From: Methanoculleus thermophilus
Lineage (GTDB): Archaea > Halobacteriota > Methanomicrobia > Methanomicrobiales > Methanoculleaceae
DNA: 64,000 nt
NCBI RefSeq assembly: GCF_001571405.1
Contig: NZ_BCNX01000008.1
Coordinates: 124,001-188,000, forward strand
Direction: 5' to 3'
The notes under the pieces are model-generated. The model had not been told where the DNA came from. It was given only the letters and a program-made list of their open reading frames with translations, and searched no databases. Every line of letters starts with the position of its first letter. The stretch's first letter is position 1. Position numbers and translations under genes: made by a program. This document shows positions 51,283-60,500 of this stretch, piece after piece.

Positions 51283-53172
51283 ATGACACGAGCAGTCGTA
51301 GTCATGGTATCCGTGCTCGTCCTCATCGCTCTGGCAGGCGTTGCCGGGGCGCAGGTGAGCCCGGATAATGAGACCAACATGACGCAGACACCCGCTCCCG
51401 GGATCCCGGGCGGGAACTTGACGAACGCAGGATCGCCCTATGCAGCGGTGTTTGAGAACAATACATCCGTCACCCGACTTATTGAGGATGAACCGCTCAA
51501 CGTGAGTCTCGAACCGATTGCCGAGGGTTTTGTCGCCCCGGTGATGCTCACGCACGCCGGCGATGATTCGGGCAGGCTCTTTGTCGTCGACCAGATCGGG
51601 ACGGTCTCGATCATCTATCCTAACGGCACACGCGCCGAGGAGCCGTTCCTGGACGTTCGAGATCGTCTGGTCGACCTCGATCCGTCGTTTGATGAGCGCG
51701 GTCTCCTCTCGATAGCCTTCCACCCCGAATTCCGGGAGAACGGGAGGGTCTTTGCATTCTACAGCGCACCCCTCCGCGAGGGGGCGCCCGAGGGCTGGAA
51801 CTGCACGAACCGTCTCGTGGAGTTCCAGGTCGATCCCGAGAACCCCGACCGGGTCGACATGACCTCGGAGAAGATCCTGATGGAGATCGACAAACCGCAG
51901 TTCAACCACAACGGCGGGAGCATCGGCTTTAGCCCCCGTGACGGCTACCTCTACGTCCCGCTTGGCGACGGTGGGGCAGGAGACGATAACGGGACCGGCC
52001 ACACGCCAGTGATCGGGAACGCTCAGGATCTCACAAAGATCTACGGCAAGATGCTCCGGATCGACGTTGACAACGTCACCGCCACGAACGCAACACCGCC
52101 GGAGAACGCTACCTGGACGACGGCGGCCGGCACCCTCTACGGCATCCCGGCGGACAACCCGTTCGTCGCAAACACGAGCATCCCACCCGAGATCTACGCC
52201 TACGGTCTCAGGAACCCCGCTTACCTCCGGTTTGACGCCGAGGGCAACGCCTACGTGGCCGACGCCGGTCAGGAACTCTTTGAGGAGGTTGATATCGTCA
52301 CGAGGGGCGGAAACTACGGATGGCGCATCATGGAGGGAACCCACTGCTTCGACCCGGAGAACCCCAGGGTCCCACCGGCAACCTGCCCGACGAACGGCTC
52401 CTCCGGCGATCCCCTGATCGGCCCCATCATCGAGGGCGGACATGACCTGGGTGTCGTCTTCGTCGGCGGCGGCATCTACAACGGCACGACGCTCCCGGAC
52501 CTTGCGGGACGCTACATCCTCGGCTACTGGAGCAACAACTTCGCCACCGGGAATGCAACCCTCCTCGCCGCAACCCCACCTGAGGGCTGGGACCCGTCGG
52601 CCGTTCCCGACTCCGCCGAGAACCTCACGCCCGAGAACATCGCAATGTGGAGGCTAGAGAGGCTCAACGTGAACGGGACGCCTGCCGGGACCGTAGAGGC
52701 CTTCCTCCTCGGGTTCGGTGTGGACGAGTCCTCGGAGATCTACGTGCTCACGACCGACGATGGGGGACCGGATGCATCCAACATGACCGGGAGGGTCTGG
52801 AAGCTCGCCCCGGCGAACGTGACGGCGACCCCGACCGCAACACCGACTACAGCACCGCCCCCGCCCCCTGCCGCCGGGGGTGGCGAGAGTGTGACGGTCG
52901 ATATCGCGGCTGAGAACATCGAGTTCGATACGGAGACGATCACGGTCCCTGCGGGCGCAGAGGTGACGATGAACTTCGATAACCGGGATAGTGCCCCTCA
53001 CAACGTCGCGATCTACACAGACTCCTCGGCGATGACACCGATCTACATCGGCGAGATCATCACCGGCCCGGGCCAGGTGACTTACACCTTCACGGCGCCG
53101 TCGGAGCCCGGAACCTACTTCTTCCGGTGCGATGTGCACCCCTCGATGAACGGGGAGTTCATCGTGGAGTAG
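51283..53172 (+). CDS. exported PQQ-glucose/sorbosone dehydrogenase-like propeller fused to cupredoxin
   Basis: 629 residues. A signal peptide of about 23 residues ends in AGAQ. A six-bladed propeller (GSDH family) spans about 70-500, with FNHNGGSIGFSPRDGYLYV, GKMLRIDV, EIYAYGLRNPAYLRF and DAGQELFEEVDIV. A TPTATPTTAPPPPP linker leads to a cupredoxin domain (about 541-629). Its copper ligands are His in APHNVAIYT and Cys, His, Met in FRCDVHPSMNG, spaced as in amicyanin. It would oxidise a sugar or aldehyde outside the cell and could pass electrons to copper. Fit with strict anaerobiosis is puzzling. A duplicated cupredoxin lies just downstream. Confidence 0.85.
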   Translation: MTRAVVVMVSVLVLIALAGVAGAQVSPDNETNMTQTPAPGIPGGNLTNAGSPYAAVFENNTSVTRLIEDEPLNVSLEPIAEGFVAPVMLTHAGDDSGRLFVVDQIGTVSIIYPNGTRAEEPFLDVRDRLVDLDPSFDERGLLSIAFHPEFRENGRVFAFYSAPLREGAPEGWNCTNRLVEFQVDPENPDRVDMTSEKILMEIDKPQFNHNGGSIGFSPRDGYLYVPLGDGGAGDDNGTGHTPVIGNAQDLTKIYGKMLRIDVDNVTATNATPPENATWTTAAGTLYGIPADNPFVANTSIPPEIYAYGLRNPAYLRFDAEGNAYVADAGQELFEEVDIVTRGGNYGWRIMEGTHCFDPENPRVPPATCPTNGSSGDPLIGPIIEGGHDLGVVFVGGGIYNGTTLPDLAGRYILGYWSNNFATGNATLLAATPPEGWDPSAVPDSAENLTPENIAMWRLERLNVNGTPAGTVEAFLLGFGVDESSEIYVLTTDDGGPDASNMTGRVWKLAPANVTATPTATPTTAPPPPPAAGGGESVTVDIAAENIEFDTETITVPAGAEVTMNFDNRDSAPHNVAIYTDSSAMTPIYIGEIITGPGQVTYTFTAPSEPGTYFFRCDVHPSMNGEFIVE

Positions 53173-53300
53173 GGGGAGACACACCCTCCCTCTTTTCGAA
53201 CTTGATACACTGGAGCAACCTTTATCGTTCTCGATCGCACCGTCTGGCCCATGGCACGACCGACCATAGTCATGGAAACGACCGCCGTGGTGGTGGGCGC

Positions 53301-53597
53301 ATGACCCCGCAGGCGACAATCGATATCGCGGCCGAGAACTTTGCCTTCAATAAAAAGAGGATCACCGTCCCCGCGGGTGCAGAAGTGACGATAAACTTCG
53401 ATAACCGGGACGAAGGCATCCCGCACAACGTTGCAGTCTACACGGACTCTTCCGCGGCCACCGCGATCTCTATAGGGGAGATCATCACCGGACCGGCGCG
53501 GGCGACCTATACGTTCACAGCGCCCGCAAAGCCCGGAACCTACTTCTTCCGGTGCGACGTCCATCCCTCGATGAACGGGGAGTTCATCGTGGAGTAG
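53301..53597 (+). CDS. orphan cupredoxin, duplicate of the upstream C-terminal domain, detached from its signal peptide
   Basis: 98 residues closely like the cupredoxin end of 51283-53172: IDIAAENFAF, TVPAGAEVTINFDNRDEG and FFRCDVHPSMNGEFIVE with the same ligands (H42, C85, H88, M91). Upstream, the leader of the larger gene is also copied: AACCTTTATCG, then ATGGCACGA...ATAGTCATGG at 53251, reading MARPTIVMETTAVVVGA and a stop at the very base where this ORF's ATG begins, but 50 bases out of frame. It therefore looks like a secreted cupredoxin whose signal peptide has been shortened and frameshifted away. As it stands it would be cytoplasmic. Confidence 0.7.
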   Translation: MTPQATIDIAAENFAFNKKRITVPAGAEVTINFDNRDEGIPHNVAVYTDSSAATAISIGEIITGPARATYTFTAPAKPGTYFFRCDVHPSMNGEFIVE

Positions 53598-53614
53598 GGG
53601 GATAACCCCTGTTT

Positions 53615-54520
53615 TTAAAGAACGGCGCCGGCGATGATCGCTATGGCGTAGACGAGCAGTGATGCATGCATGAGCGGCAGCGCCCGAATCGCCGCGCCCG
53701 GGCTCTTTTCCCGGAGGACGATGTAGTTTGCGGCCCCTAGAAGGATGAGCCCTGCAGAAAACCCGGCGATGGTGATCGGCCCGAGTGCGAGACCAAAGAC
53801 GAGCGCTATCGCGGCGTGGACGGCCGAGAAGCCGAGCGTCCAGGCGACTGCTCCCTTCATGCCGTAGAGGACCGGTATCGTCGCCATCCCCCGTGCACGG
53901 TCGTTTCTGATATCGGCGATATCGTTTGCTGCAAGGTGGGCGAGCGTCCAGGGATAGAAGAAGAGGAAGTAGAGGAGGGCGGTCGCGTCCGGGCTCCCGT
54001 GCACCAGGTAGCCGGCGACCGGGAAGAGGGCAAAGTCCGTCCGCCCGATTACCTGGGCTATCGGCAGGGTCTGGCTGCGCTTTTTGGTCTGGTAGAAGTA
54101 CTCGACCAGATACGAGTACCCCATGATCGCGAGGACGTAGAGGCTGTGCGGTGCAGGCAGCGTCACGGCGAGCGCGGTTGCGCTTGCCGCGAGGGCTATG
54201 AAGACCGCAAAGGCCGCCCGGGCCGAGATCCGCCCTTCTGCTATCGGCCGTCCTCTCACCGGGCGCCAGTAGCGGGTGAGCGACCCTTCGACCTCCCGGC
54301 GGTCGTACTCTTCATCAACGTAGTCGTTCAGAACGAGCCCGGCGAGAAACCCAGAGAGCCCGATGAGAGCGGCCCGGGCGATGAGTTCCCACGAGAACCC
54401 GCCGTAGTTCTCAAACGCAAGCATGAGCCCCGAACAGAAGAGCAGCGGCCAGACGAAGAAGAAGTGAATCCGGGTCAGGTCGGCGAGCGCCGCGAGGGTC
54501 TCTTTCATGCTGTATGCCAT
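53615..54520 (-). CDS. UbiA family prenyltransferase
   Basis: A 301-residue integral membrane enzyme with about 8-9 helices. The two aspartate-rich motifs that bind Mg-diphosphate are [17 protein letters not shown] and [14 protein letters not shown], both intact. UbiA proteins attach isoprenoid tails to aromatic or lipid head groups; archaeal homologues include digeranylgeranylglyceryl-phosphate synthase. The exact acceptor is open. The ATG at 54520 follows GGAAGAG; ATG 54508 or the TTG at 54541 are less likely. Confidence 0.88.
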   Translation of the reverse strand: MAYSMKETLAALADLTRIHFFFVWPLLFCSGLMLAFENYGGFSWELIARAALIGLSGFLAGLVLNDYVDEEYDRREVEGSLTRYWRPVRGRPIAEGRISARAAFAVFIALAASATALAVTLPAPHSLYVLAIMGYSYLVEYFYQTKKRSQTLPIAQVIGRTDFALFPVAGYLVHGSPDATALLYFLFFYPWTLAHLAANDIADIRNDRARGMATIPVLYGMKGAVAWTLGFSAVHAAIALVFGLALGPITIAGFSAGLILLGAANYIVLREKSPGAAIRALPLMHASLLVYAIAIIAGAVL

Positions 54521-54596
54521 CTCTTCCGTATCCTCGTTCAAAAACGTTCCAGGTCACGCATCAGATTTAAATTCGCTGTCGGCAAAATCCACAATC

Positions 54597-54776
54597 ATGA
54601 AGACATACCGCTGCTCGATATGCGGGCATATCTATAACCCCTCGACCGGTGATGCGGATATTCCGCCGGGAACCGCGTTTGAAAACCTCTCTGACGACTG
54701 GCGCTGCCCGGTCTGCCTTGCCGAGAAGAGCAAGTTTTCCCCGTTCGACTCGCCGCTCGCGAGGCTCGGGCTCTGA
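54597..54776 (+). CDS. rubredoxin
   Basis: 59 residues with the full rubredoxin pattern [10 protein letters not shown] and [13 protein letters not shown], which holds one Fe-4Cys site. It is an electron carrier for peroxide and superoxide reduction in anaerobes. ATG 54597 starts MKTYRC. It is divergent from UbiA, and TATA-like TTTAAATTCG lies near 54566-54575. Confidence 0.95.
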   Translation: MKTYRCSICGHIYNPSTGDADIPPGTAFENLSDDWRCPVCLAEKSKFSPFDSPLARLGL

Positions 54777-54895
54777 ACTCAAGTCCAGCCGGGGCAGGAC
54801 CCTGCTCCCCACATTTCTCTCCAGCCTGGAGTTGCCCAAACTATATATAATCCCGGGGTCATCCGTGCCTCCCCTCACAGGGGGAGGTCGAAGAG

Positions 54896-55378
54896 ATGCA
54901 GAAGCGCTGGCTAGTTCTTGCGGCAGTACTCGCGGCCTGCTGCATTGGGGCAGTCTCCGCCCAGGAAGCCGTGGGGATGAATGCAACCGAGAACGCCTCG
55001 ATCCAGGTGACGGATCAGATGATCGAGGGCGATGCGGTCGTAGGGAACGTCACGATCCGCGAGGTCGTGAGCAACGGGACCGGATGGCTCGTTATTCACA
55101 ACAATCTCTTCGGGCATCCCGGCGGGGTCATCGGCTATACGCCGGTCGAGCCCGGGATGAATGAGAATGTCACGGTCACCATCCACACCTTCGTCGCCAC
55201 CGATGCCCTCTTTGCCGTCCTGCACCATGACGCTGGTGAGGCGGGCGTCTTTGAATACCCCGTCCCCGACGTCGAGCAGAGGGCGGAGGGCGAGATCGTG
55301 ATCGTGCCCTTCAACGTCACGGCGGAGAATGCCACCCTGCTCAACCTGACGGAACTCTCTTCCGGCGGCAGGACCTGA
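54896..55378 (+). CDS. exported DUF7282-like protein
   Basis: 160 residues: a signal peptide (LVLAAVLAACCIGAVSA) and a beta-sandwich domain (ASIQVTDQMIEGDAVVGNVTI, GWLVIHNNLFGHPGGVIGYT) typical of archaeal secreted DUF7282 proteins. The TATA box CTATATATAATC at 54841-54852 precedes it and a GGAGGTCGAAG ribosome site is present. The function is unknown; many are linked to surface proteins. Confidence 0.8.
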   Translation: MQKRWLVLAAVLAACCIGAVSAQEAVGMNATENASIQVTDQMIEGDAVVGNVTIREVVSNGTGWLVIHNNLFGHPGGVIGYTPVEPGMNENVTVTIHTFVATDALFAVLHHDAGEAGVFEYPVPDVEQRAEGEIVIVPFNVTAENATLLNLTELSSGGRT

Positions 55379-55443
55379 TAAACTTAAAACTCCTTTTTCC
55401 AGACCAGCCGTAGAGATCCTTTTGTCGTTTCATCTTATCCCGA

Positions 55444-55451
55444 TTTATATA
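55444..55451 (+). promoter_or_regulatory. TATA box of the micro-ORF/DUF1294 operon
   Basis: TTTATATA lies 27-34 bases before ATG 55478, the standard archaeal distance for a leaderless or near-leaderless mRNA. Confidence 0.55.
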
Positions 55452-55477
55452 GAATCATCAAGCAGATCTACCCTGTC

Positions 55478-55588
55478 ATGGAGCACAAAAAACACCCCGC
55501 GACCGCCGGAGAGATCCGGCCGGTGCTCGAGGGATATAAATCGAATTTCCTGAAAAATATCCCTAAACTGGAGGGATTATCGGCATGA
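55478..55588 (+). CDS. micro-ORF coupled to DUF1294 gene
   Basis: 36 residues, MEHKKHPATAGEIRPVLEGY and on to KLEGLSA, basic with a hydrophobic-basic middle. Its TGA overlaps the ATG of the DUF1294 gene (ATGA at 55585-55588), the coupling seen across this genome, and a TATA box sits about 30 bases upstream. These two features together are strong grounds for a real translated ORF or a leader peptide. No family is recognised. Confidence 0.6.
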   Translation: MEHKKHPATAGEIRPVLEGYKSNFLKNIPKLEGLSA

Positions 55589-55857
55589 TCCTCCTTGAGG
55601 CCGCGATCGCGATCTATCTTACTATAAACGCCGCCGCGTTCCTTGCATACTACAGCGACAAACGATCGGCGAGACGCTCGGCCTGGAGGACTCCGGAGAA
55701 GACGCTCCTTGTCATGGCGCTGCTCGGGCCGTTTGGCGCTCTTTTCGCGATGCGGCTTTTCCGGCACAAGACGCAGAAAGGGAAGTTCCGGCTTGTCCCG
55801 CTCTTTCTCTGCCTGCATATCGTGCTTGCCGTCGCGTTTGTCCTGACGCTCACGTAA
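55585..55857 (+). CDS. DUF1294 membrane protein
   Basis: 90 residues with two to three helices: AIAIYLTINAAAFLAYYSDK, the family motif RSAWRTPEKTLLVMALLGPF and a last helix LCLHIVLAVAFVLTL. DUF1294 proteins are small inner-membrane proteins of unknown function, sometimes fused to cold-shock domains. Start ATG 55585 overlaps the micro-ORF stop. Confidence 0.85.
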   Translation: MILLEAAIAIYLTINAAAFLAYYSDKRSARRSAWRTPEKTLLVMALLGPFGALFAMRLFRHKTQKGKFRLVPLFLCLHIVLAVAFVLTLT

Positions 55858-55943
55858 CCGGGATATGGAAGGGATGCCGGACCTCAAAATCGGCGATTAA
55901 CTCAAAGGCAAAGTTAAAAGAGTTCTCTGTATCATCAGATGGT

Positions 55944-56582
55944 ATGGCATACGAGTACGGGTCGCCATCCCGCCCGATCCGGGAGATCCTCACAGTGCTC
56001 CGGGATGATCTTGCCCGCACGTATCGGGCGGAGTACCTTCCCGCCCACCGGCGATCGCCCCGGAAAAGTCGAAGGCTCCGGCGGATCCGGGGATGGAGCC
56101 GGCACCTCTCCCGTCTGGTTGCAGATATCGACCGGGTGATGGATGTGGTTCTCCCCCGGATCGAGCGCGAGACCGGGCATACCTTCCGGGACCACGACGG
56201 GATCGTCCGCGTCCTTATGAGCCCCTCCACAGAACGGCTGTTTCTCGGGATCCTGGGCGATATTCCGGAAGACGCGCTCAACGTCCCGGCACGAGACCTT
56301 GCAATACTTGCGCACTCCCTCAAGGACGCACGAGCCCTCGCCATCATCGGCGACGTCACCCTGCAGTTGAAGGTCATGCACGGTGAGCACCCGATGAAGT
56401 TTGCCTCTCTCGCCGACCGGTGGGGACTGCATGAGAACCGGATCGGTCTTTCCAGCCATTACCGTCCGACGGGTGAGACCCTGATGCAGGAGAAAGAGGC
56501 CCTTGCGCGGGCCACTCTCGGCCTCATATACATCGAAGGAGGCGCCGATGCGTTGAGGGCGGCGGTACCGCTTCTTTCCTGA
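55944..56582 (+). CDS. ribonuclease III-like domain protein (degenerate)
   Basis: 212 residues. The C-terminal 100 follow the RNase III layout: an IIGDVTLQL block (family LGDAVL), GEHPMKFA, a helix with EALARATLGLIYIEGGADAL (family ALIGAIYLDGG). The first catalytic glutamate of family ERLEFLGD is replaced (RALAIIGD) and the second Asp/Glu pair is altered, so processing activity is doubtful. The N-terminal 110 residues are basic and helical (RAEYLPAHRRSPRKSRRL). The fold call rests on pattern only. It might bind structured RNA. Confidence 0.55.
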   Translation: MAYEYGSPSRPIREILTVLRDDLARTYRAEYLPAHRRSPRKSRRLRRIRGWSRHLSRLVADIDRVMDVVLPRIERETGHTFRDHDGIVRVLMSPSTERLFLGILGDIPEDALNVPARDLAILAHSLKDARALAIIGDVTLQLKVMHGEHPMKFASLADRWGLHENRIGLSSHYRPTGETLMQEKEALARATLGLIYIEGGADALRAAVPLLS

Positions 56583-56585
56583 TCC

Positions 56586-56870
56586 TCACGGCAGGTTGCC
56601 GTCCCCGCTGCACTCGCGCTGCCGCTCCTCGCTCATATCGATCAGGATCTCAAAGATCCGCCGGACGGAGATCGGGTCGATCCGGCTCTCGACGGCGTAG
56701 GTGAAGACCCGGTCGAGGACTACCTTCCGCTGTGGTCCGTCGTGAATGGGAAGGCCGTTCTCCTGCTTGATCCTGGCAATCTCTGCTGCAAGTCTCTGCC
56801 GTTCCGCAATCAGATCGATGATCTTCTCATCGACCTCGCGAATCTCATTCCTGACGGCATCAAGGGACAT
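56586..56870 (-). CDS. chorismate mutase (AroQ type)
   Basis: 94 residues of the all-helical AroQ fold that converts chorismate to prephenate in Phe/Tyr synthesis. Key residues by alignment to E. coli are R7, R24, K35, D44 and R48 (VRNEIREVDEKI, AERQRLAAEIARIKQ, HDGPQRKVVLDRV). It is a full-length monofunctional enzyme. A tail of about 10 residues (ECSGDGNLP) is extra. It is convergent with the preceding gene. Confidence 0.92.
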   Translation of the reverse strand: MSLDAVRNEIREVDEKIIDLIAERQRLAAEIARIKQENGLPIHDGPQRKVVLDRVFTYAVESRIDPISVRRIFEILIDMSEERQRECSGDGNLP

Positions 56871-56962
56871 ACTCCATGATTGGCCGCAGGCGGGGAATAA
56901 ACCTGCGGGTTGACTTGAGAGAGCAGAAAAATATTATCGTCTTGGGATAAACCTGGTACCGA

Positions 56963-57550
56963 ATGCTGGAACGAATACCGCTACGCGAGCGTCGGGACCT
57001 CCTGATCGCGTGGCTTGCCATATCGGTCGCCTTCACCCTGATCTATATCCGGGGCGGAGTGAGCCCGATCGGGCTCCTCTTCTTCTTCGTGATGTCTCTC
57101 GTCACGGTAGGGGTCGCCTTTGTCCTCCACGAACTCGCGCACAAGTTCGCCGCCATGCGTTACGGCTACTGGGCCGAGTTCAAGAAGGACAACCAGATGC
57201 TCCTCGTCGCCGTGGTGATGGCGGCGCTCGTCGGGATCGTCTTTGCGGCGCCGGGGGCGACGTATGTCTACGGGAACGCGACACGAAACGAGAACGGAAG
57301 GATATCGGCGGCAGGCCCGGTCACGAATCTCCTCCTCTGCATACCCTTCGCGGCGCTGATGCTCTTCGGCGGCGGCGGACTTCTCGGTACCGTGGGTCTC
57401 GTCGGGCTCCGGGTGAACGCCATGATCGCGACCTTCAATATGCTCCCGATCAGCGTTCTTGATGGCCGCAAGATCCTTGCCTGGAACCCGGTCATCTTTG
57501 CGGTGCTCATCATCGCCTCCCTCGGCATCCTCTTCTGGTCCCTCCTCTGA
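56963..57550 (+). CDS. site-2 protease-like membrane metalloprotease (M50)
   Basis: 195 residues with about 5-6 helices. The zinc motif H56-E57-L-A-H60 (VAFVLHELAHKFAAMRYG) and the third ligand region NMLPISVLDGRKI are intact, so it should cut substrates in the membrane. It has no PDZ or CBS domain, like minimal archaeal S2P homologues. Only 20 bases separate its stop from the stop of the convergent kinase gene. Confidence 0.9.
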   Translation: MLERIPLRERRDLLIAWLAISVAFTLIYIRGGVSPIGLLFFFVMSLVTVGVAFVLHELAHKFAAMRYGYWAEFKKDNQMLLVAVVMAALVGIVFAAPGATYVYGNATRNENGRISAAGPVTNLLLCIPFAALMLFGGGGLLGTVGLVGLRVNAMIATFNMLPISVLDGRKILAWNPVIFAVLIIASLGILFWSLL

Positions 57551-57570
57551 GGGTCCCCCTCTTCTGATTT

Positions 57571-60500
57571 TTAAGCTCGTTTCAGCCAGAACCGGAATGC
57601 CGCTCCGCATTCCGGCCGGCCTGGCACACGATCGTCGACCCGGATCCGGCCGCCGTAGCGCTCAATAAGCATCCGGGTGATGTAGAGCCCGAGCCCCTGG
57701 CCGCTCTTCTGGCTCTTGATCTGACCAAACCGCATGAATATGGCCTCTTTCATATCGTCGGGAACCCCCGGTCCGGTATCCTCGATGGCGATCAGGATCT
57801 CCTCGCCCTCATCCTCCACCCGGATCGCCACCTCGACCTTGGGCCCGCCGAACTTGATGGCGTTTCCTATGAGATTCGTGAAGACCTCGGGGAGAAGCCG
57901 GTCGGCCATGACCGAGAGGCTTGTACCGCCGTAATGGAACTGGATCTCGGGGAAGATCGCGATCTCATCCCGGATAACCCGGTCCAGATCGATCGGCACG
58001 AGTTTGACCGATTCGCGGTGAATTCTGCGGATTGTCGAGACGTTTCTTAAGATCTCGACGCTCTTCCTGATGCTTGCGCGGAGTTTTTCTGCATAGATTT
58101 TTTCCTCCCCATCAAGCATATCGGCGAGGAGGTTTGTGTAGAGACCCGAGATGTTCTCGGCGTTTCTGATATCGTGGCTCAAGATGTCGAGGTAGAGGTT
58201 TGCCTCCTCTTTGGCCATCTCGAGTTGTCGGATGAGCAGTGCGCGCTCGATCGAGGCTCCAACCTCCCTCCCTACAGCAGCAAGGAGGGACCTGTCGGTC
58301 TCGGTGAACCGATTGTTTCCTTGCGGGATGACGTTCAGGGCACCGATCACCCTCCCGTGTGCCACAATCGGGACGCTGGCATAGCGAAGCGGTGTACTCT
58401 CCCCCTCTTCCGGGAGATCATCACGAAATACGGTTCTTCCTTCTACCAGAACCTCTCTGTATGGCGGGGCATTGATATCCCGAATGCATGGCTGCGGGGT
58501 GAAACCTTCAGGGAGACCCTTTGAGTAGACGAGGCGGGCTCTTTTGCCTCCCTGTTCTTTTAAGTAGATGCTCCCGCCTGCAAGGTCGAGGAGGGCGAGG
58601 GTCACCGTGAGCACCCGCTCCACTACCTCGTTGCTGTCCGTTGCGGACGCCGATGCGCCGATGATCTGGTTTAAGATCGAGAGTGCCCGGTTATGGGCTT
58701 GAATCTCTGCTTCGGCCTCTTTCAGGTCGGTGATATCGGTGAGCGTCTCGGCAAGGCAGATGGGGTTTCCGTCATTATCCGTGACGCAGCTCCCCGAGAA
58801 CATGATGTGGAAGGTTGTCCCGTCCCGCCTCCTGCCGACCCGCTCACCGGTGTACCTGCCGGTCTTGAGGAGTCTTTGAAGAGCATCTGCGGCCTCCGCC
58901 TCGTCGTGCCAGAACTCCGTAACCGATCTCCCCAGCACCTCGGAGGCAGAAGCATAGCCCCACAGGGAAAGGAAGGCCTGGTTGACGTAGGTCAGGCGAC
59001 CGCGAAGATCGGCGATGGCAAAAGCGCTCGGCGAGGATGCTATCGCCATATCCCGGATCCGGAGGTCGAGTTCGGCCTGTTGCTGCCTGGTGACGTCGCG
59101 GAGCGAGTAGAGCGTCCCGGTAACCCGCCCGGAGTCGTCGGTTAATGTGCTGAGGATCACGTCGATGGATATAGTCTCGCCATCCCGCTTCTGGTGACCG
59201 GCAACGCCGCGCCATGTTCCGGACGACAGGAGGGCGTTCTTCGCCATCTCTTCCTCGCCCGTATGAAGCCACTCAATGCCGAAGAGCTCCGGGATCGGCC
59301 GCCCGAGAGCCTCGTCGGAAGGAACGCCGAAGAGCCGCTCTGCCGCCCGGTTCATGTAGGTGATCCTCTCATCCGTATCGACCGCGATCACGGCGTCCTC
59401 TACCTGCGAGAGCACCTGCGCCTGGAACCGGAGTTGCTCTTCCGCCCGCTTCTGGTCGGTGATGTCGCGGCAGATCCCGATCAGATTCCGGACGGTACCG
59501 TCGGGTCCCGCCATCGGGATGAGGCGCACCTCAAGCCAGACATCTCCACCGGCCCCGTGTACCAGGGCCTCCTCGGTGAGGATCTCCCCGGGCGACGCGA
59601 TTGCAATCGGGATCGTCGTGCGCCACCATTCCCCGAGACCGGGCAGAAACAGTTCCTGGATGTTCTTTCCCCGCAGTCCCTCCGGGTCGGTGCCGACCAG
59701 ACGGCCGCCGGCACTGTTCACGTAGAGGACGTCCCCCCTGGTATCGATGAGGAAGATGACGTCCGGCGACAGTTCCGTAAGCGCCCGGTAACGCTCCCTG
59801 CTTTCACGGAGCGCCTGAGCCATGCGCATCTCCTCGCTGATATCGACCGTGGTGACCATGATGCAGATCGGATCTTCGGAATCGTCCTTGAGGAGCACCA
59901 CGGTAACATGGGCGATGAATTCCGTCCCGTTGGTCTTTCTACAGACAAGTTTCCCGGTGTACTTCCCGCCCTCCGCTAATGTCGCAAGAATCCTCTCAAC
60001 CTGGGTCGGTTCCACCCAGAACTCCGCGATATGCCGACCGAGAACCTCCTCCGGGTCGGTCAACCCGTTCATCTCCAGTAGTGCCCGGTTGACGTGCGTG
60101 ATGTTGCCGTCGAGGTCGGCGATGGCGATCGCGGCAAGCGACGACTCAAGCGAGACCTTCCCAATCTGGAGTTCCCTCTCCGCCTCCTTTCTCTTCGTGA
60201 TATCGGAGTACGTCCCCGCGATCCGGATCGGCCTGCCGCCGGCATCGCGCCTGACGACCCGGAGCCGGCCGAGCACATAGACCCACTTCCCGGACGCGGA
60301 GCGCATCCGAAACTCTATCTCGGCGTGATCGCGCTCTCCCGTGGCGAGAGCCGTGAACACCATCTCTACACGGGCGCGGTCCTTCGGGTGAACGAGCGCG
60401 AGAATCGTGGGAATCGTGGGCACGAATGCATCCGGACTGTAGCCGAGCATCGTAAAATTCCGGGAACTGTAGTAGATCGCCCCGGAACTGACGTCCCAGT

